Of a stretch of 64,000 nt of DNA, positions 8,929 through 19,891 are shown piece by piece. Origin of the DNA: Ralstonia sp. UBA689. Lineage in GTDB: Bacteria > Pseudomonadota > Gammaproteobacteria > Burkholderiales > Burkholderiaceae. Made by a program: the position numbers and the translations under genes. The stretch covers positions 28,570 to 92,569 of the forward strand of contig NZ_DBMV01000009.1 of assembly GCF_002298975.1 (NCBI RefSeq), in the 5' to 3' direction. A model generated the notes under the pieces. That model saw only the letters and a list, made by a program, of their open reading frames with translations. It made no database searches and had not been told where the DNA came from. The number at the start of each line of letters is the position of its first letter. Positions within the stretch are counted from its first letter, which is position 1.

Positions 8929-9939
8929 TTAGAGGCTCGATTCGAACGCGGCGGCGGCGCGACGCAAGCGGTCGTTGACGGCAGCCCAGGCGGGGGTATC
9001 GGCTAGGGTTTCTACCCAGATGGCGTCGTAGCCGCCGCGATCGAGTTCGCGCAGCAATGCATACAGCGCGTTTGCGTAGCCAGCGGGCGTGGTGGGGGCG
9101 AGGCGCTGGTCGCTGCCGGCTGGCAGTGTCACGGGTGACCCCAGCCAGACGATGCGCTTGCCGGCAGGCAGTGAGGCCAGACGCGCGGGCACGTCATCGG
9201 CGGACAACATGTATAGCGGCGTGCGCGGCGCGTAATGCGCCTTCAACGTGCCGGAAGCACGCGGTGCAGCCGCATCGGGCAGCGAAGGCATCTCGCCGGT
9301 CACGCGCTCGATGTCTTCGGGTGTGATGGCCCCCGGGCGCAGCAGCACCGGGCCAATGCCCTGATCCAGGCGCGAGAGGTCGACGATGGTCGATTCGATG
9401 CCGACATCCACGCCATCGCCTTCGAGCACGAACACCGCGTCGCCGAATTCATCGCGCACATGCTGCGCGGTGGTCGGGCTGACCTGGCCGAACTTGTTGG
9501 CCGACGGTGCCGCAATGCCGCCACGCCCGCGCTTGAAACGCGACAGCAGCGCCTGCGCCACCGGATGCGATGGGCAGCGCAGCCCGATGCTGTCCTGTCC
9601 TCCCGCCACCGCCGCGGGGATGTGCGGCGCACGCTTGAGGATGAGCGTCAGCGGGCCGGGCCAGAAGGCTTCGATCAGTTGCAGCGCAATGCCGGGCACA
9701 TCGTCGGCCCAGTAGGAAATGTCGGCGCCGTCCACCACATGCACGATCACCGGATGGTTGGACGGCCGGCCCTTGGCCGCATAGATCTTGGCGATGGCCT
9801 GCGGGTTCTCGGCATCGGCGCCGAGGCCATAGACGGTCTCGGTCGGGAAAGCAACCAGCTCGCCCGCCTCCAGCCTGCGCGCGGCCTCATCGAGGCGTTC
9901 GCGCGGAGGCATGACGTACGGCGTGGTCGACTTGTGCAT
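8929..9939 (-). CDS. L-threonylcarbamoyladenylate synthase, Sua5/TsaC2 type
   Basis: Makes the threonylcarbamoyl-AMP used for the universal t6A37 modification of ANN-decoding tRNAs. At 336 aa it is the long form: an N-terminal YrdC/TsaC domain (VAFPTETVYGLGADA, YAAKGRPSNHPVIVH, WPGPLTLIL, GLRCPSHPVAQ) followed by a C-terminal Sua5 domain after a SGTLKAHYAPRTP linker. The start at 9939 is 15 nt after the purK stop, so it probably shares the purine transcript. Confidence 0.92.
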   Translation of the reverse strand: MHKSTTPYVMPPRERLDEAARRLEAGELVAFPTETVYGLGADAENPQAIAKIYAAKGRPSNHPVIVHVVDGADISYWADDVPGIALQLIEAFWPGPLTLILKRAPHIPAAVAGGQDSIGLRCPSHPVAQALLSRFKRGRGGIAAPSANKFGQVSPTTAQHVRDEFGDAVFVLEGDGVDVGIESTIVDLSRLDQGIGPVLLRPGAITPEDIERVTGEMPSLPDAAAPRASGTLKAHYAPRTPLYMLSADDVPARLASLPAGKRIVWLGSPVTLPAGSDQRLAPTTPAGYANALYALLRELDRGGYDAIWVETLADTPAWAAVNDRLRRAAAAFESSL

Positions 9940-9954
9940 GATGACGATGCGTTC

Positions 9955-11190
9955 TTAATCAGGCTGCAGGCCGAGCACGTGCGCGGCATGGCGGAAAGCC
10001 TCGTCCACCACTTCGGGCGAGGTACCGACACAATTCACGTGGCCCATCTTGCGGCCCGGCCGCGCATCGGCCTTACCGTACAGGTGCACCTTGGCGCCGC
10101 TGTGCGCCATCACCTGGTGCCACGCGGGCGTACGCTCCAGGCCGTACTCGAACCACACGTCGCCCAGCACGTTCAGCATACGCCCCGGCGAGTGCTGGCG
10201 CGTGCTGCCCAGCGGCAGGCGGGCCATGGCGCGCACCTGCTGCTCGAACTGGCTGGTCTCGCACACGTCCATGGTGATGTGCCCCGAGTTGTGCGGACGC
10301 GGCGCCATCTCGTTGGCCACCAGCGAGCCATCCTGCAGCACGAAGAACTCGATGCACAGCACACCGACATAGCCCATCTCCTCGGCGATCATCGCCGCAG
10401 CCGCGCGGGTGCGCGTGGCAACGTCGTCCGACACGCTACGCGAAGGCATGATGGTCGAGAACAGGATGCCGTCCCGATGCTCGTTCTCGGCCAGCGGCCA
10501 GGTGGCGGTGCTGCCGTCGACGCCTCGGGCAGCCAGCACGGACACTTCGTACGCCAGCGGCAGCATCTTCTCCAGCACGCACGGCACATGCTGCATGGCA
10601 GCCCAGGCGACACGCAATTCGTCGACGGTCGACACGCGCGCCTGGCCCTTACCGTCATAACCCATGCGGGCGATCTTCAAGATGCCGGGCAGCAGGTCAG
10701 CAGGCAGTTGCTCGATGTCGGCTTCGTGCTCGATCACCCAGCTCGGTGCCGGGTGGATTCCGGTACGTGCGGCGCACAGCGCGAAGAACTTCTTCTCGGC
10801 GATGCGGTTCTGCGCGATCGATACGCAATTGGCACGCGGCGCAACGAACGCGCCGAGTTGCTCCAGGCGATCGAGCGCCATGGCCGGCACGTTCTCGAAT
10901 TCGGTGGTGACAGCCGGGCACAGCGCAGCCATCTCGGCCAATGCGGCTTCATCGGTATAGCCTGCGCACAGATGGCGCTCCGCGATGGTGCCGGCGGGGC
11001 TGTTCGGGTCCGGGTCGAGCACGCAGACCTTGTAGCCCATCGCCTGCGCGGCGTGCGTGAACATGCGGCCGAGCTGGCCACCGCCCAGCATGCCAAGCCA
11101 GGCATCGGGCAGGATCGCGTTGGGGACGTTCAGCGCGCGGGATTCAGCGGAGTGCGCCTGTGACAGGCGAGGGTTCAGATCATCAGCCAT
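9955..11190 (-). CDS. purK: N5-carboxyaminoimidazole ribonucleotide synthase
   Basis: Carboxylates AIR to N5-CAIR with ATP and bicarbonate in purine synthesis. ATP-grasp enzyme, 411 aa. The N-terminal LGMLGGGQLGRMFTHAA and central EMAPRPHNSGHITMDVC stretches are diagnostic. The N-terminal 30 residues before LGMLGG are longer than usual, so a downstream start is possible, but none is clearly better. Follows purE by 7 nt, making a purE-purK pair whose products act in succession. Confidence 0.94.
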   Translation of the reverse strand: MADDLNPRLSQAHSAESRALNVPNAILPDAWLGMLGGGQLGRMFTHAAQAMGYKVCVLDPDPNSPAGTIAERHLCAGYTDEAALAEMAALCPAVTTEFENVPAMALDRLEQLGAFVAPRANCVSIAQNRIAEKKFFALCAARTGIHPAPSWVIEHEADIEQLPADLLPGILKIARMGYDGKGQARVSTVDELRVAWAAMQHVPCVLEKMLPLAYEVSVLAARGVDGSTATWPLAENEHRDGILFSTIMPSRSVSDDVATRTRAAAAMIAEEMGYVGVLCIEFFVLQDGSLVANEMAPRPHNSGHITMDVCETSQFEQQVRAMARLPLGSTRQHSPGRMLNVLGDVWFEYGLERTPAWHQVMAHSGAKVHLYGKADARPGRKMGHVNCVGTSPEVVDEAFRHAAHVLGLQPD

Positions 11191-11197
11191 AGCGGGA

Positions 11198-11698
11198 TCA
11201 GATGGGCAGCGTCATGCCACGCGCCACTTCGGTCTGCTGTGCGCGGAAGGCTTCGAGCTTCTCTGCCAGAGCCGCATCGATGGTGGCAATGGTGGCGATG
11301 GCCGCGAGCGCCGCGTTGGCCGCGCCTGCCTCGCCAATGGCAAACGTCGCCACCGGAATGCCCTTGGGCATCTGCACGATGGACAGCAGCGAGTCTTCGC
11401 CGCGCAGATACTTTGACGGCACCGGCACACCGAACACCGGCACGATGGTCTTCGCGGCGATCATGCCCGGCAGGTGCGCTGCCCCGCCGGCCCCGGCGAT
11501 GATGGCGCGCAAGCCCCGGCCGCGTGCGGCTTCGGCGTAGCGGAACATGTCGTCAGGCATGCGGTGCGCCGAGACGACCTGCGCCTCGAACGGAATGCCG
11601 AACTGCGTGAGCATGTCGGCGGCATGGCGCATGACCTCCCAGTCGGAGTTCGAGCCCATCACCACGCCAACCAGCGGAGCGGATTGCTGTGCGGTCAT
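11198..11698 (-). CDS. purE: N5-carboxyaminoimidazole ribonucleotide mutase
   Basis: Converts N5-CAIR to CAIR, directly using the PurK product. 166 aa, a class I PurE: VGVVMGSNSDWEVM, SAHRMPDDMFRYA, IAGAGGAAHLPGMIAA and GVPVPSK are all present. It lies 16 nt downstream of purC, and with purK completes the purC-purE-purK run. Confidence 0.96.
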   Translation of the reverse strand: MTAQQSAPLVGVVMGSNSDWEVMRHAADMLTQFGIPFEAQVVSAHRMPDDMFRYAEAARGRGLRAIIAGAGGAAHLPGMIAAKTIVPVFGVPVPSKYLRGEDSLLSIVQMPKGIPVATFAIGEAGAANAALAAIATIATIDAALAEKLEAFRAQQTEVARGMTLPI

Positions 11699-11714
11699 CG
11701 CGTCGCTCCTTTAT

Positions 11715-12638
11715 TTAGCGCAGGGTTTCGCCGGTCAGGCGGGTCAGCGCTTCACGGTACTTGTTCGCGGTCTTTTCGATCACGTCGGCGGGCAGCTCGG
11801 GCGCCGGGGCTGTCTTCGGCCAAGGCTTGCCGTCGATGCGCACGGCTTCGAGCCAGTCGCGCACGAACTGCTTGTCGAACGACGGCGGGTTGGTGCCAAC
11901 CTGGTACGAATCGGCCGGCCAGAAGCGCGACGAATCGGCGGTGAGCGCCTCGTCCATCAGCGTGAGGGTGCCGTTCTCGTCCAGGCCGAACTCGAACTTG
12001 GTGTCGGCGATGATGATGCCGCGCGTGGCGGCAAAGTCGGCGGCTTCCTTGTACAGGCGGATGCTCACGTCGCGGATCTGCGCGGCGAGCTCTTTGCCGA
12101 TACGGCGCTCGACTTCATCGAAGGAGATGTTCTCGTCATGCTCGCCCACGTCGGCCTTGGCGGCCGGCGTGAAAATCGGCTCGGGCAGCTTCTGCGCGTT
12201 CTGCAGGCCAGCGGGCAACTGCACGCCGCACACGGCGCCGGTGGCCTGGTAATCCTTCCAGCCGCTGCCGGCCAGATAGCCGCGCACCACGGCTTCCACC
12301 AGGATCGGCTTCAGGCGCTTGACCACGATGGCGCGGCCGCGCACCTGGTCCGCTTCATTCGGGGCCACCACGGTTTCCGGTGCAATGCCCGTCTCGTGCG
12401 TCGGCACGATATGGCGCAGCTTGTTGAACCAGAAGTCCGACATCTGCGCGAGCACGCGGCCCTTGTCCGGAATCGGCTGGCCGAGGATCACGTCAAAGGC
12501 CGACAGGCGGTCGGTGGTAACCATCAGCAGCTTGTCGTCGCCGACGGCGTAGTTCTCGCGCACCTTGCCCCGGCCGAGCAACGGCAGGCTGGTGATCGAC
12601 GATTGATAAAGGGCGGAGGCGGCAGGGGTGGCGGACAC
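11715..12638 (-). CDS. purC: Phosphoribosylaminoimidazole-succinocarboxamide synthase
   Basis: SAICAR synthetase, joining CAIR and aspartate with ATP. Motifs: GRGKVRENYAV near the N-terminus, TTDRLSAFDVIL, RGYLAGSGWKDYQ and IADTKFEFG. A GTG at 12638 (MSATPAASALYQSS) gives 307 aa, the family's length. An upstream ATG at 12680 would add 14 residues of unlikely sequence, and neither start has a strong Shine-Dalgarno. Transcription probably starts between the fba terminator (12701-12727) and this gene. Confidence 0.93.
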   Translation of the reverse strand: MSATPAASALYQSSITSLPLLGRGKVRENYAVGDDKLLMVTTDRLSAFDVILGQPIPDKGRVLAQMSDFWFNKLRHIVPTHETGIAPETVVAPNEADQVRGRAIVVKRLKPILVEAVVRGYLAGSGWKDYQATGAVCGVQLPAGLQNAQKLPEPIFTPAAKADVGEHDENISFDEVERRIGKELAAQIRDVSIRLYKEAADFAATRGIIIADTKFEFGLDENGTLTLMDEALTADSSRFWPADSYQVGTNPPSFDKQFVRDWLEAVRIDGKPWPKTAPAPELPADVIEKTANKYREALTRLTGETLR

Positions 12639-12700
12639 GGCGGAACCCAAGTGGATGTGAAAAACGTGGAAGGCCGACATTATACGGGCCGGCCCCATGC

Positions 12701-12727
12701 AAAACGGCTGGCGCAGTGCCAGCCGTT
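12701..12727 (-). terminator. Intrinsic terminator after fba
   Basis: A perfect 10-bp stem (12703-12712 with 12718-12727, loop of 5) is followed on the minus strand by TTTT. It separates the glycolytic genes from purC. Confidence 0.85.
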
Positions 12728-12750
12728 GCTCTACTTACGACGCAAAATGC

Positions 12751-13815
12751 TTATTGCACCACTTGCGCCAGGGCGCCGCTCTGGTACTGCTGCGCCATCA
12801 CCGACATGCCGACCGGCTTGATCTTGCCGGCCTGACCTTCACAGCCGAACTGGATGTAGCGCGCCTTGCAGACCTGCTTGGCGGCCTCGCGCGCAGGCTT
12901 GAGCCATTCGCGGGCGTCGAACTTGTCCGGATTCTCAGCCAGGAACTTGCGCACCGCACCCGTCATTGCCAGGCGGATGTCGGTGTCGATGTTGATCTTG
13001 CGCACGCCGTACTTGATGGCTTCCTGGATTTCCTCGACCGGCACGCCGTAGGTTTCCTTCATCTTGCCGCCGTACTGGTTGATGATGGCCAGCAGTTCCT
13101 GAGGCACGCTCGACGAGCCGTGCATCACCAGGTGGGTGTTCGGGATACGCGCGTGGATTTCCTTGACGCGGCTGATCGCCAGGATGTCGCCGGTGGGCTT
13201 GCGCGAGAACTTGTAGGCGCCGTGGCTGGTGCCAATGGCGATGGCCAGCGCGTCAAGCTGGGTGGCCTTGACAAACTGGGCGGCCTCTTCCGGATCGGTC
13301 AGCAGGGCCGAATGGTCAAGCTTGCCGACGGCGCCGTGGCCGTCTTCCTCGCCCGCTTCGCCGGTCTCCAGCGAACCCAGGCAGCCGAGTTCACCCTCGA
13401 CAGTGACGCCAACCTTGTGCGCCATCTCGACTACGCGGCGCGTCACGTCGACGTTGTAGTCGAAGTCGGCCGGGGTCTTGCCGTCTTCGCGCAGCGAGCC
13501 GTCCATCATGACCGAGCCGAAGCCCAGGTCGATCGCGCCCTGGCAGATCGCCGGGCTTTGGCCGTGGTCCTGGTGCATGACCAGCGGGATCTCAGGATAG
13601 GCTTCTACGGCAGCCTGGATCAGGTGCTTGATGAAGGACTCGCCGGCATATTTGCGGGCGCCCGCGCTGGCCTGCAGGATGACCGGCGCGCCGGTTTCCT
13701 TGGCGGCTTCCATCACAGCCTGGACCTGCTCCAGGTTGTTGACGTTGAACGCCGGCAGGCCGTAGCCGTTTTCCGCGGCGTGGTCCAACAGTTGGCGCAT
13801 CGAGACGAGTGGCAT
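12751..13815 (-). CDS. fba: Fructose-bisphosphate aldolase, class II
   Basis: Zinc-dependent aldolase interconverting fructose 1,6-bisphosphate and the two triose phosphates. 354 aa, of the longer CbbA-like type found beside pyk and pgk in this family. Visible: GLPAFNVNNLEQVQA, the catalytic and zinc-binding LVMHQDHGQS, the glycine loop GTSHGAYKFSR and the second zinc site LVMHGSSSVPQE. Followed by its own terminator. Preceded by pyk with a 72-nt gap. Confidence 0.95.
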   Translation of the reverse strand: MPLVSMRQLLDHAAENGYGLPAFNVNNLEQVQAVMEAAKETGAPVILQASAGARKYAGESFIKHLIQAAVEAYPEIPLVMHQDHGQSPAICQGAIDLGFGSVMMDGSLREDGKTPADFDYNVDVTRRVVEMAHKVGVTVEGELGCLGSLETGEAGEEDGHGAVGKLDHSALLTDPEEAAQFVKATQLDALAIAIGTSHGAYKFSRKPTGDILAISRVKEIHARIPNTHLVMHGSSSVPQELLAIINQYGGKMKETYGVPVEEIQEAIKYGVRKINIDTDIRLAMTGAVRKFLAENPDKFDAREWLKPAREAAKQVCKARYIQFGCEGQAGKIKPVGMSVMAQQYQSGALAQVVQ

Positions 13816-13887
13816 GGTTTTCTCCTATGGGTCGATCTGTATTCGGTCTCAGGGACGCCAGCAGCAACCGGCATACCCGACAGCGCG

Positions 13888-15327
<1,440 letters not shown>

Positions 15328-15382
15328 GGGCGGCGGTGTCTCGTTGGTGTTGTTGAGCGATGCGGCAGACGGCGCGTGACGA

Positions 15383-16594
15383 TCAGGCCCGCGCTGCCTG
15401 ATTCTGGGCGCGCTGCTCCAGGATTTCCACAGCCGGCAGGGTCTTGCCTTCCAGGAACTCCAGGAACGCGCCGCCGCCGGTGGAGATGTAGCCCACGCGG
15501 TCGGCGATGTTGTACTTGGCGATGGCCGCCAGCGTGTCGCCGCCGCCCGCGATCGAGAAACCCGACGACGAAGCGATGGCCTCGGCCAGCACCTTGGTGC
15601 CGTTGCCGAACTGGTCGAACTCGAACACGCCGACCGGGCCGTTCCACACGATGGTGCCGGCGGCCTTCAGTTGGTCGGCCAGCTGTGCGGCAGTCTTCGG
15701 GCCGATGTCGAGAATCATGTCGTCGTCCGCCACATCCTTCACGTCCTTGACGGTGGCAGCAGCGGTTGCGCTGAACTCCTTGGCGCACACCACGTCGACG
15801 GGAATCGGCACCGAGGCGCCGCGCGCGGCCATCAGATCAATGATGGTCTTGGCATCGCCCACCAGATCCGGCTCGGCCAGCGATTTGCCGATCTTCAGGC
15901 CCGCAGCCAGCATGAACGTATTGGCAATGCCGCCGCCAACGATCAGGTTGTCCACCTTGTCGGCCAGCGACTTCAGGATGGTCAACTTGGTCGACACCTT
16001 GGAGCCTGCCACGATGGCGACGAGCGGACGCGCCGGCTGGCCCAGGGCCTTGCCCAGCGCATCGAGTTCAGCAGCCAGCAGCGGGCCGGCGCAGGCAATC
16101 GGGGCGAACTTGGCGATGCCGTGCGTGGTGGCTTCCGCGCGGTGGGCGGTGCCGAAGGCATCGTTGACGTAGACATCGCACAGCTTGGCCATCTTCTGGG
16201 CCAGTTCGTCGCTGTTCTTCTTCTCGCCCTTGTTCACGCGGCAGTTTTCCAGCAGCACGACCTGGCCGGGCTTGACTTCCACGCCGTCGACCCAGTTCTG
16301 CACCAGCTTCACGTCACGGCCGAGCAACTCGGACAGACGCCGGGCGACCGGCGCCAGCGAGTCTTCGGGCTTGAACTCACCCTCGGTCGGGCGACCCAGA
16401 TGCGAGGTGACCATCACGGCGGCACCAGCATCGAGTGCGGCCTGGATGGCCGGCACGGAGGCGCGGATGCGCGTGTCTTCGGTGATGTTGCCGGCATCGT
16501 CTTGCGGCACGTTCAGATCGGCGCGGATGAACACGCGCTTACCGGCAAGCTTGCCTTCGGAGATGAGATCGGACAGACGCAGGACGTGAGGCAT
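15383..16594 (-). CDS. pgk: Phosphoglycerate kinase
   Basis: Forms ATP from 1,3-bisphosphoglycerate. 403 aa with complete hallmarks: VFIRADLNVPQ, TSHLGRPTEGEF, AFGTAHRAEATTHG, and near the C-terminus SIAGGGDTLAAI and STGGGAFLEFLEGKTLPAV. First gene of the minus-strand glycolysis cluster, divergent from the protease gene at 16779. No Shine-Dalgarno is obvious before the ATG. Confidence 0.97.
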   Translation of the reverse strand: MPHVLRLSDLISEGKLAGKRVFIRADLNVPQDDAGNITEDTRIRASVPAIQAALDAGAAVMVTSHLGRPTEGEFKPEDSLAPVARRLSELLGRDVKLVQNWVDGVEVKPGQVVLLENCRVNKGEKKNSDELAQKMAKLCDVYVNDAFGTAHRAEATTHGIAKFAPIACAGPLLAAELDALGKALGQPARPLVAIVAGSKVSTKLTILKSLADKVDNLIVGGGIANTFMLAAGLKIGKSLAEPDLVGDAKTIIDLMAARGASVPIPVDVVCAKEFSATAAATVKDVKDVADDDMILDIGPKTAAQLADQLKAAGTIVWNGPVGVFEFDQFGNGTKVLAEAIASSSGFSIAGGGDTLAAIAKYNIADRVGYISTGGGAFLEFLEGKTLPAVEILEQRAQNQAARA

Positions 16595-16778
16595 GGCAGC
16601 AACAAAGAGGAGATCGCGGAAAACGACGATTTTACCTGATCACCCTTGCCTCCTTGCCAGCCGAACGAACAAGCGAAAACCCGGATCCCTCCGGATAGAG
16701 GTGCGCGCCCATCTTCACAATTCCTCACAAAGCTACAATGTGCGCGCCAATAAACATAACAATGTCGGGAGTATCACG

Positions 16779-18677
16779 ATGCGCCATGCGCCATCCACGG
16801 GCCGCGCCGCGCTGGCGGCGGCCTTGACCACCTTGTTGCTGGTCGCCTGCGGAGGCGGCGACGGCGGATCCACCAACACCACATCCGGCACAACGGCAGA
16901 TGGCACCCCAGGCGCACCGGGCAGCCCCGCCCTGCCAGCCGCCGGCCCGCTGACACTGACCAAGCTGGAATTCGCGCAGACGCACGTGCTGCCCGAGGGC
17001 GGTCTGGCGTGGACGCTGCCCAACACTACCGGCTCGTTCAAGTTGATCGGCAATCGCGGGGCGCTCGCGCTGGTCGCTATCGGGCAGACCGACGTGCAGC
17101 AGCCCAAGCTGGAAGCCTGGCGCAACGGCACACTGCTCGGCAGCCTCGCGCTGAACGCGCCGGCCGCGCTGCCGCCGACCGAATCCAACGGCCGGCCCTA
17201 TGCGACCGACCGCTGGAGCGCGACCGTACCCGCCGCATGGATGGCACCAGGCACATCGTTCCGCGTGTCGGCGGCCAACTACACGGCCAGTGATGGGCAC
17301 ACGCCCAGTTTTGGCACTGACGCCGACATCACCCTGCGCGTGCTGCCGTTCTACCTGTTCGGGGCCAACGACACGAACACCAAGCCGCTCTCGTCGGTCA
17401 GGGCACCGGATACGGCCACGCAGCAAGAGATCTTTGCCAAGTGGCCGGTGTCCGCGCTGAAAGCGACGAACCATCCGATCGGACGTGTGGCGTGGTCAAA
17501 CCTCGTGATCGGGCCGCGCAATGACAGGAACAACGTCGCGCAGCCCGCCTACGCAATGACGGCGATGAACCAGCAGCAAGACGGCTACGCCGTGATGAGC
17601 GCCGTGCTGAGCCTGATTGGCGGCCTGCGTGCAGCCAACGGCGAAAGCCCGACCAACAACCAGTACTACGCGCCCATCCTGTCGGTCGATCCATCGACGG
17701 GGCGGGAGTTCTTCCTCGGCGGCGGCCTTGGCAGCATCGGCGGGGGCACCGGCGTCGGCGACGAGAACTACACCGGCATCTTCATCCACGAGCAGGGCCA
17801 CGCCTTCGGCCTGCCGCACGCGGGCGCTGCCTACACGGCCGGCACGTATCCATATGCGGGCGGCAGCCTGACCGGCTCGGTATGGGGTTATGACCCGAAC
17901 CACAATCAATTCCTCGACATCCGCGTGCCGACCACGGCCAGCAGCTACGCCAATTGCGCGAGCAGCCACCAGACCGACTCCGCCGGCCACTGCATCAAGC
18001 AGGATCCGATGCAGGGCGGCGCGGGCGATCAGTCGCCTGGCTACAAGTTCGCCACGTTCTCGGATTTCAATGCGGGGAAGATGCAGGCCTGGCTGCAGGG
18101 CCAGATCCTGACGGACGCGGCCTCGCCCACGGGCTACAGCAAGTGGGATGCGAACGCCCAGGCGCGCGTTGCCTATACGCCCGCCACCACCAGCAACGGC
18201 CTGTACGGCATCAACCAGAACCTGCCGGCGCAGACCAATGTGCCGGTGGTTGCGATTGCCATCACGTTCAGCCGTGCGGGCACGGCGGGCGTCTCGCAAA
18301 TCTATCCACCGCTGCCCTACACCGGCAACCTGATCCGCACGTTCGATCCGGCCAGCGCCGCCGACCGCGCGGCCATTGTGCCCAATACCGGCACGTACGC
18401 GTGGTACTGCCATGCCAGCGGCTGCGACTACACGGTGCGCGTCACGTATGACGACGGCTCGCAGATCACCCGCGTGCTGCAGGGCGGCTTCCGCCCGTGG
18501 TTCAGCCCCACGGGCACGCCGGCGGCCAACACCACGGACCCGAGCAATGGCGCCAGCTTCAAGCTGTGGACCATCAACGTGCCGGGCGACAAGGCCATCG
18601 CCAAGGTCGAACTGCTCGATACGCCGACCGCGTGGAACGGTCTGCCGGCTACGCCAACCGTGCTACTTAGCCGATAA
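16779..18677 (+). CDS. M66-like zinc metalloprotease, predicted lipoprotein
   Basis: Predicted secreted, lipid-anchored metalloprotease of 632 aa. The start MRHAPSTGRA is preceded by GGGAG and gives a signal peptide with lipobox LVAC, then a GGGDGGSTNTTSG low-complexity linker. Residues 337-347 read HEQGHAFGLPH, an HExxHxxGxxH zinc motif with catalytic Glu338. The context resembles peptidase family M66 (StcE/TagA-like), which cleaves glycoproteins in known members. Substrate here is unknown. Ahead of the motif is a beta-rich region of about 300 residues. The gene's last 15 nt overlap the convergent rarD tail. Confidence 0.75.
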   Translation: MRHAPSTGRAALAAALTTLLLVACGGGDGGSTNTTSGTTADGTPGAPGSPALPAAGPLTLTKLEFAQTHVLPEGGLAWTLPNTTGSFKLIGNRGALALVAIGQTDVQQPKLEAWRNGTLLGSLALNAPAALPPTESNGRPYATDRWSATVPAAWMAPGTSFRVSAANYTASDGHTPSFGTDADITLRVLPFYLFGANDTNTKPLSSVRAPDTATQQEIFAKWPVSALKATNHPIGRVAWSNLVIGPRNDRNNVAQPAYAMTAMNQQQDGYAVMSAVLSLIGGLRAANGESPTNNQYYAPILSVDPSTGREFFLGGGLGSIGGGTGVGDENYTGIFIHEQGHAFGLPHAGAAYTAGTYPYAGGSLTGSVWGYDPNHNQFLDIRVPTTASSYANCASSHQTDSAGHCIKQDPMQGGAGDQSPGYKFATFSDFNAGKMQAWLQGQILTDAASPTGYSKWDANAQARVAYTPATTSNGLYGINQNLPAQTNVPVVAIAITFSRAGTAGVSQIYPPLPYTGNLIRTFDPASAADRAAIVPNTGTYAWYCHASGCDYTVRVTYDDGSQITRVLQGGFRPWFSPTGTPAANTTDPSNGASFKLWTINVPGDKAIAKVELLDTPTAWNGLPATPTVLLSR

Positions 18678-19571
18678 GGCCTGGGGGTGCTGCTGCAGGC
18701 GCAGCGCGCCCTCGGCGCTATAGAGCGCCAGTCCGACCCAGATCAGCACATAGCCGGCCACCTTGGGGCCGGCGAACGGCTCGTTGTACAGCCACACGCC
18801 CAGCAGCAGTTGCAGCGTGGGGCTCACGTACTGCAGCAGCCCCAGCAATGACAGCGGAATACGCCGGGCGCCGGCACCGAACAGCAGCAGCGGCAGCGCC
18901 GTCACCGGGCCGGCCAGCGCCAGCAGCAACTGCGTGCCGGACGATGCCGCCAAGAATACGTTCTGGTGTTGCGAAGCCAGCCAGCCCAGGTAGCCCAGCG
19001 CCAACGGAAACAGCAGCAGCGTCTCCAGCGTCAACCCTTCCAGTGCGCCCAGCGGCGAAGTCTTGCGCAGCAGCCCGTACAGCCCGAACGAAAACGCCAG
19101 CGCCAGCGCGATCCACGGCAGGCTACCGGCCTGCCACGTGAGCCACACCACCCCGGACGCCGCCAGCGCCACCGCCACCCACTGCACCGGCCGCAGCCGC
19201 TCGCCGAGCACCAATAGCGCCAGCATCACCACCACCAGCGGGTTGATGAAGTAGCCAAGGCTGGCATCGACCACGTGGTCGTGGTTGACCGCCCAGATGT
19301 AGGTCAGCCAATTGGCCGCCAGCAGCGTGGTGCTGGCCGCATAGCGCCCCACCACGCGCGGCTGCGTGCGCAGCGCCCACAGCCAGGCCCAGTGGCGCTT
19401 GATGAGCAGGATCACCGCCATCACCGCCAGCGACCAGATCACCCGGTGCGACAGGATCTCCACCGGCGAAACCGTCTTGAGCAGCTTGAAATACAGCGGA
19501 AACAGGCCCCACATCGTGTAGGCCAGGAAGGCAAAAATCGCGCCGTTGCGAGTGGAAGCTGACACGTTCAT
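18663..19571 (-). CDS. rarD: RarD-type EamA transporter
   Basis: Ten-helix inner-membrane transporter of the drug/metabolite superfamily. RarD proteins are named for chloramphenicol sensitivity and their substrate is not settled. 302 aa with the family opening GAIFAFLAYTMWGLFPLYFKLL, HRVIWSL, and YVSPTLQLLLGVWLYNEPF near the C-terminus. Its ATG overlaps the azlD stop (ATGA, 19568-19571), so it is probably translated from the azlCD transcript, an arrangement worth noting because the substrates need not match. Confidence 0.88.
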   Translation of the reverse strand: MNVSASTRNGAIFAFLAYTMWGLFPLYFKLLKTVSPVEILSHRVIWSLAVMAVILLIKRHWAWLWALRTQPRVVGRYAASTTLLAANWLTYIWAVNHDHVVDASLGYFINPLVVVMLALLVLGERLRPVQWVAVALAASGVVWLTWQAGSLPWIALALAFSFGLYGLLRKTSPLGALEGLTLETLLLFPLALGYLGWLASQHQNVFLAASSGTQLLLALAGPVTALPLLLFGAGARRIPLSLLGLLQYVSPTLQLLLGVWLYNEPFAGPKVAGYVLIWVGLALYSAEGALRLQQHPQALSAK

Positions 19572-19891
19572 CCCCAGAGACGCAGCACGGTAAACACCCC
19601 CATGCCGACGAAGATCATGCCCAGCATGCGCCGCGTCGCCACGTAGAACGCGGTGGCAGCGATGCCGGCCATCAGGCGCGGATTGGTCCAGCTCGGGTCG
19701 AAGTGGCTCTGGTTCCAGAGCAGGTCAGGCAGCACGATGGCGATCAGCGCCGCGGCCGGCGCAAAGCGCAGCGCGTGCTGCAGGCGCATCGGCAGCGTCA
19801 CGCGCTCACCCACGATCAGGAACAGCGAGCGCGTCACGATGGTCACCATCGTCATGCCGGCGATGACCAGCCAGATTTCCAGCGCACTCAT
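19568..19891 (-). CDS. azlD: AzlD-family branched-chain amino acid exporter, small subunit
   Basis: Small four-helix membrane protein that works with AzlC in export of branched-chain amino acids. The start MSALEIWLVIAGMTMVTIVTRSLF gives 107 aa, the normal size. Contains LRFAPAAALIAIVLPDLL and ends in a hydrophobic FTVLRLWG. The start overlaps the azlC stop by 4 nt (19888-19891) and the stop overlaps the rarD start by 4 nt. Confidence 0.9.
   Translation of the reverse strand: MSALEIWLVIAGMTMVTIVTRSLFLIVGERVTLPMRLQHALRFAPAAALIAIVLPDLLWNQSHFDPSWTNPRLMAGIAATAFYVATRRMLGMIFVGMGVFTVLRLWG

Noticed and set aside
9235..11163. 642-codon open frame on the plus strand opposite tsaC2/purK
   Set aside because: Same reason: antisense shadow of two clear genes with no domain or ribosome-binding site.
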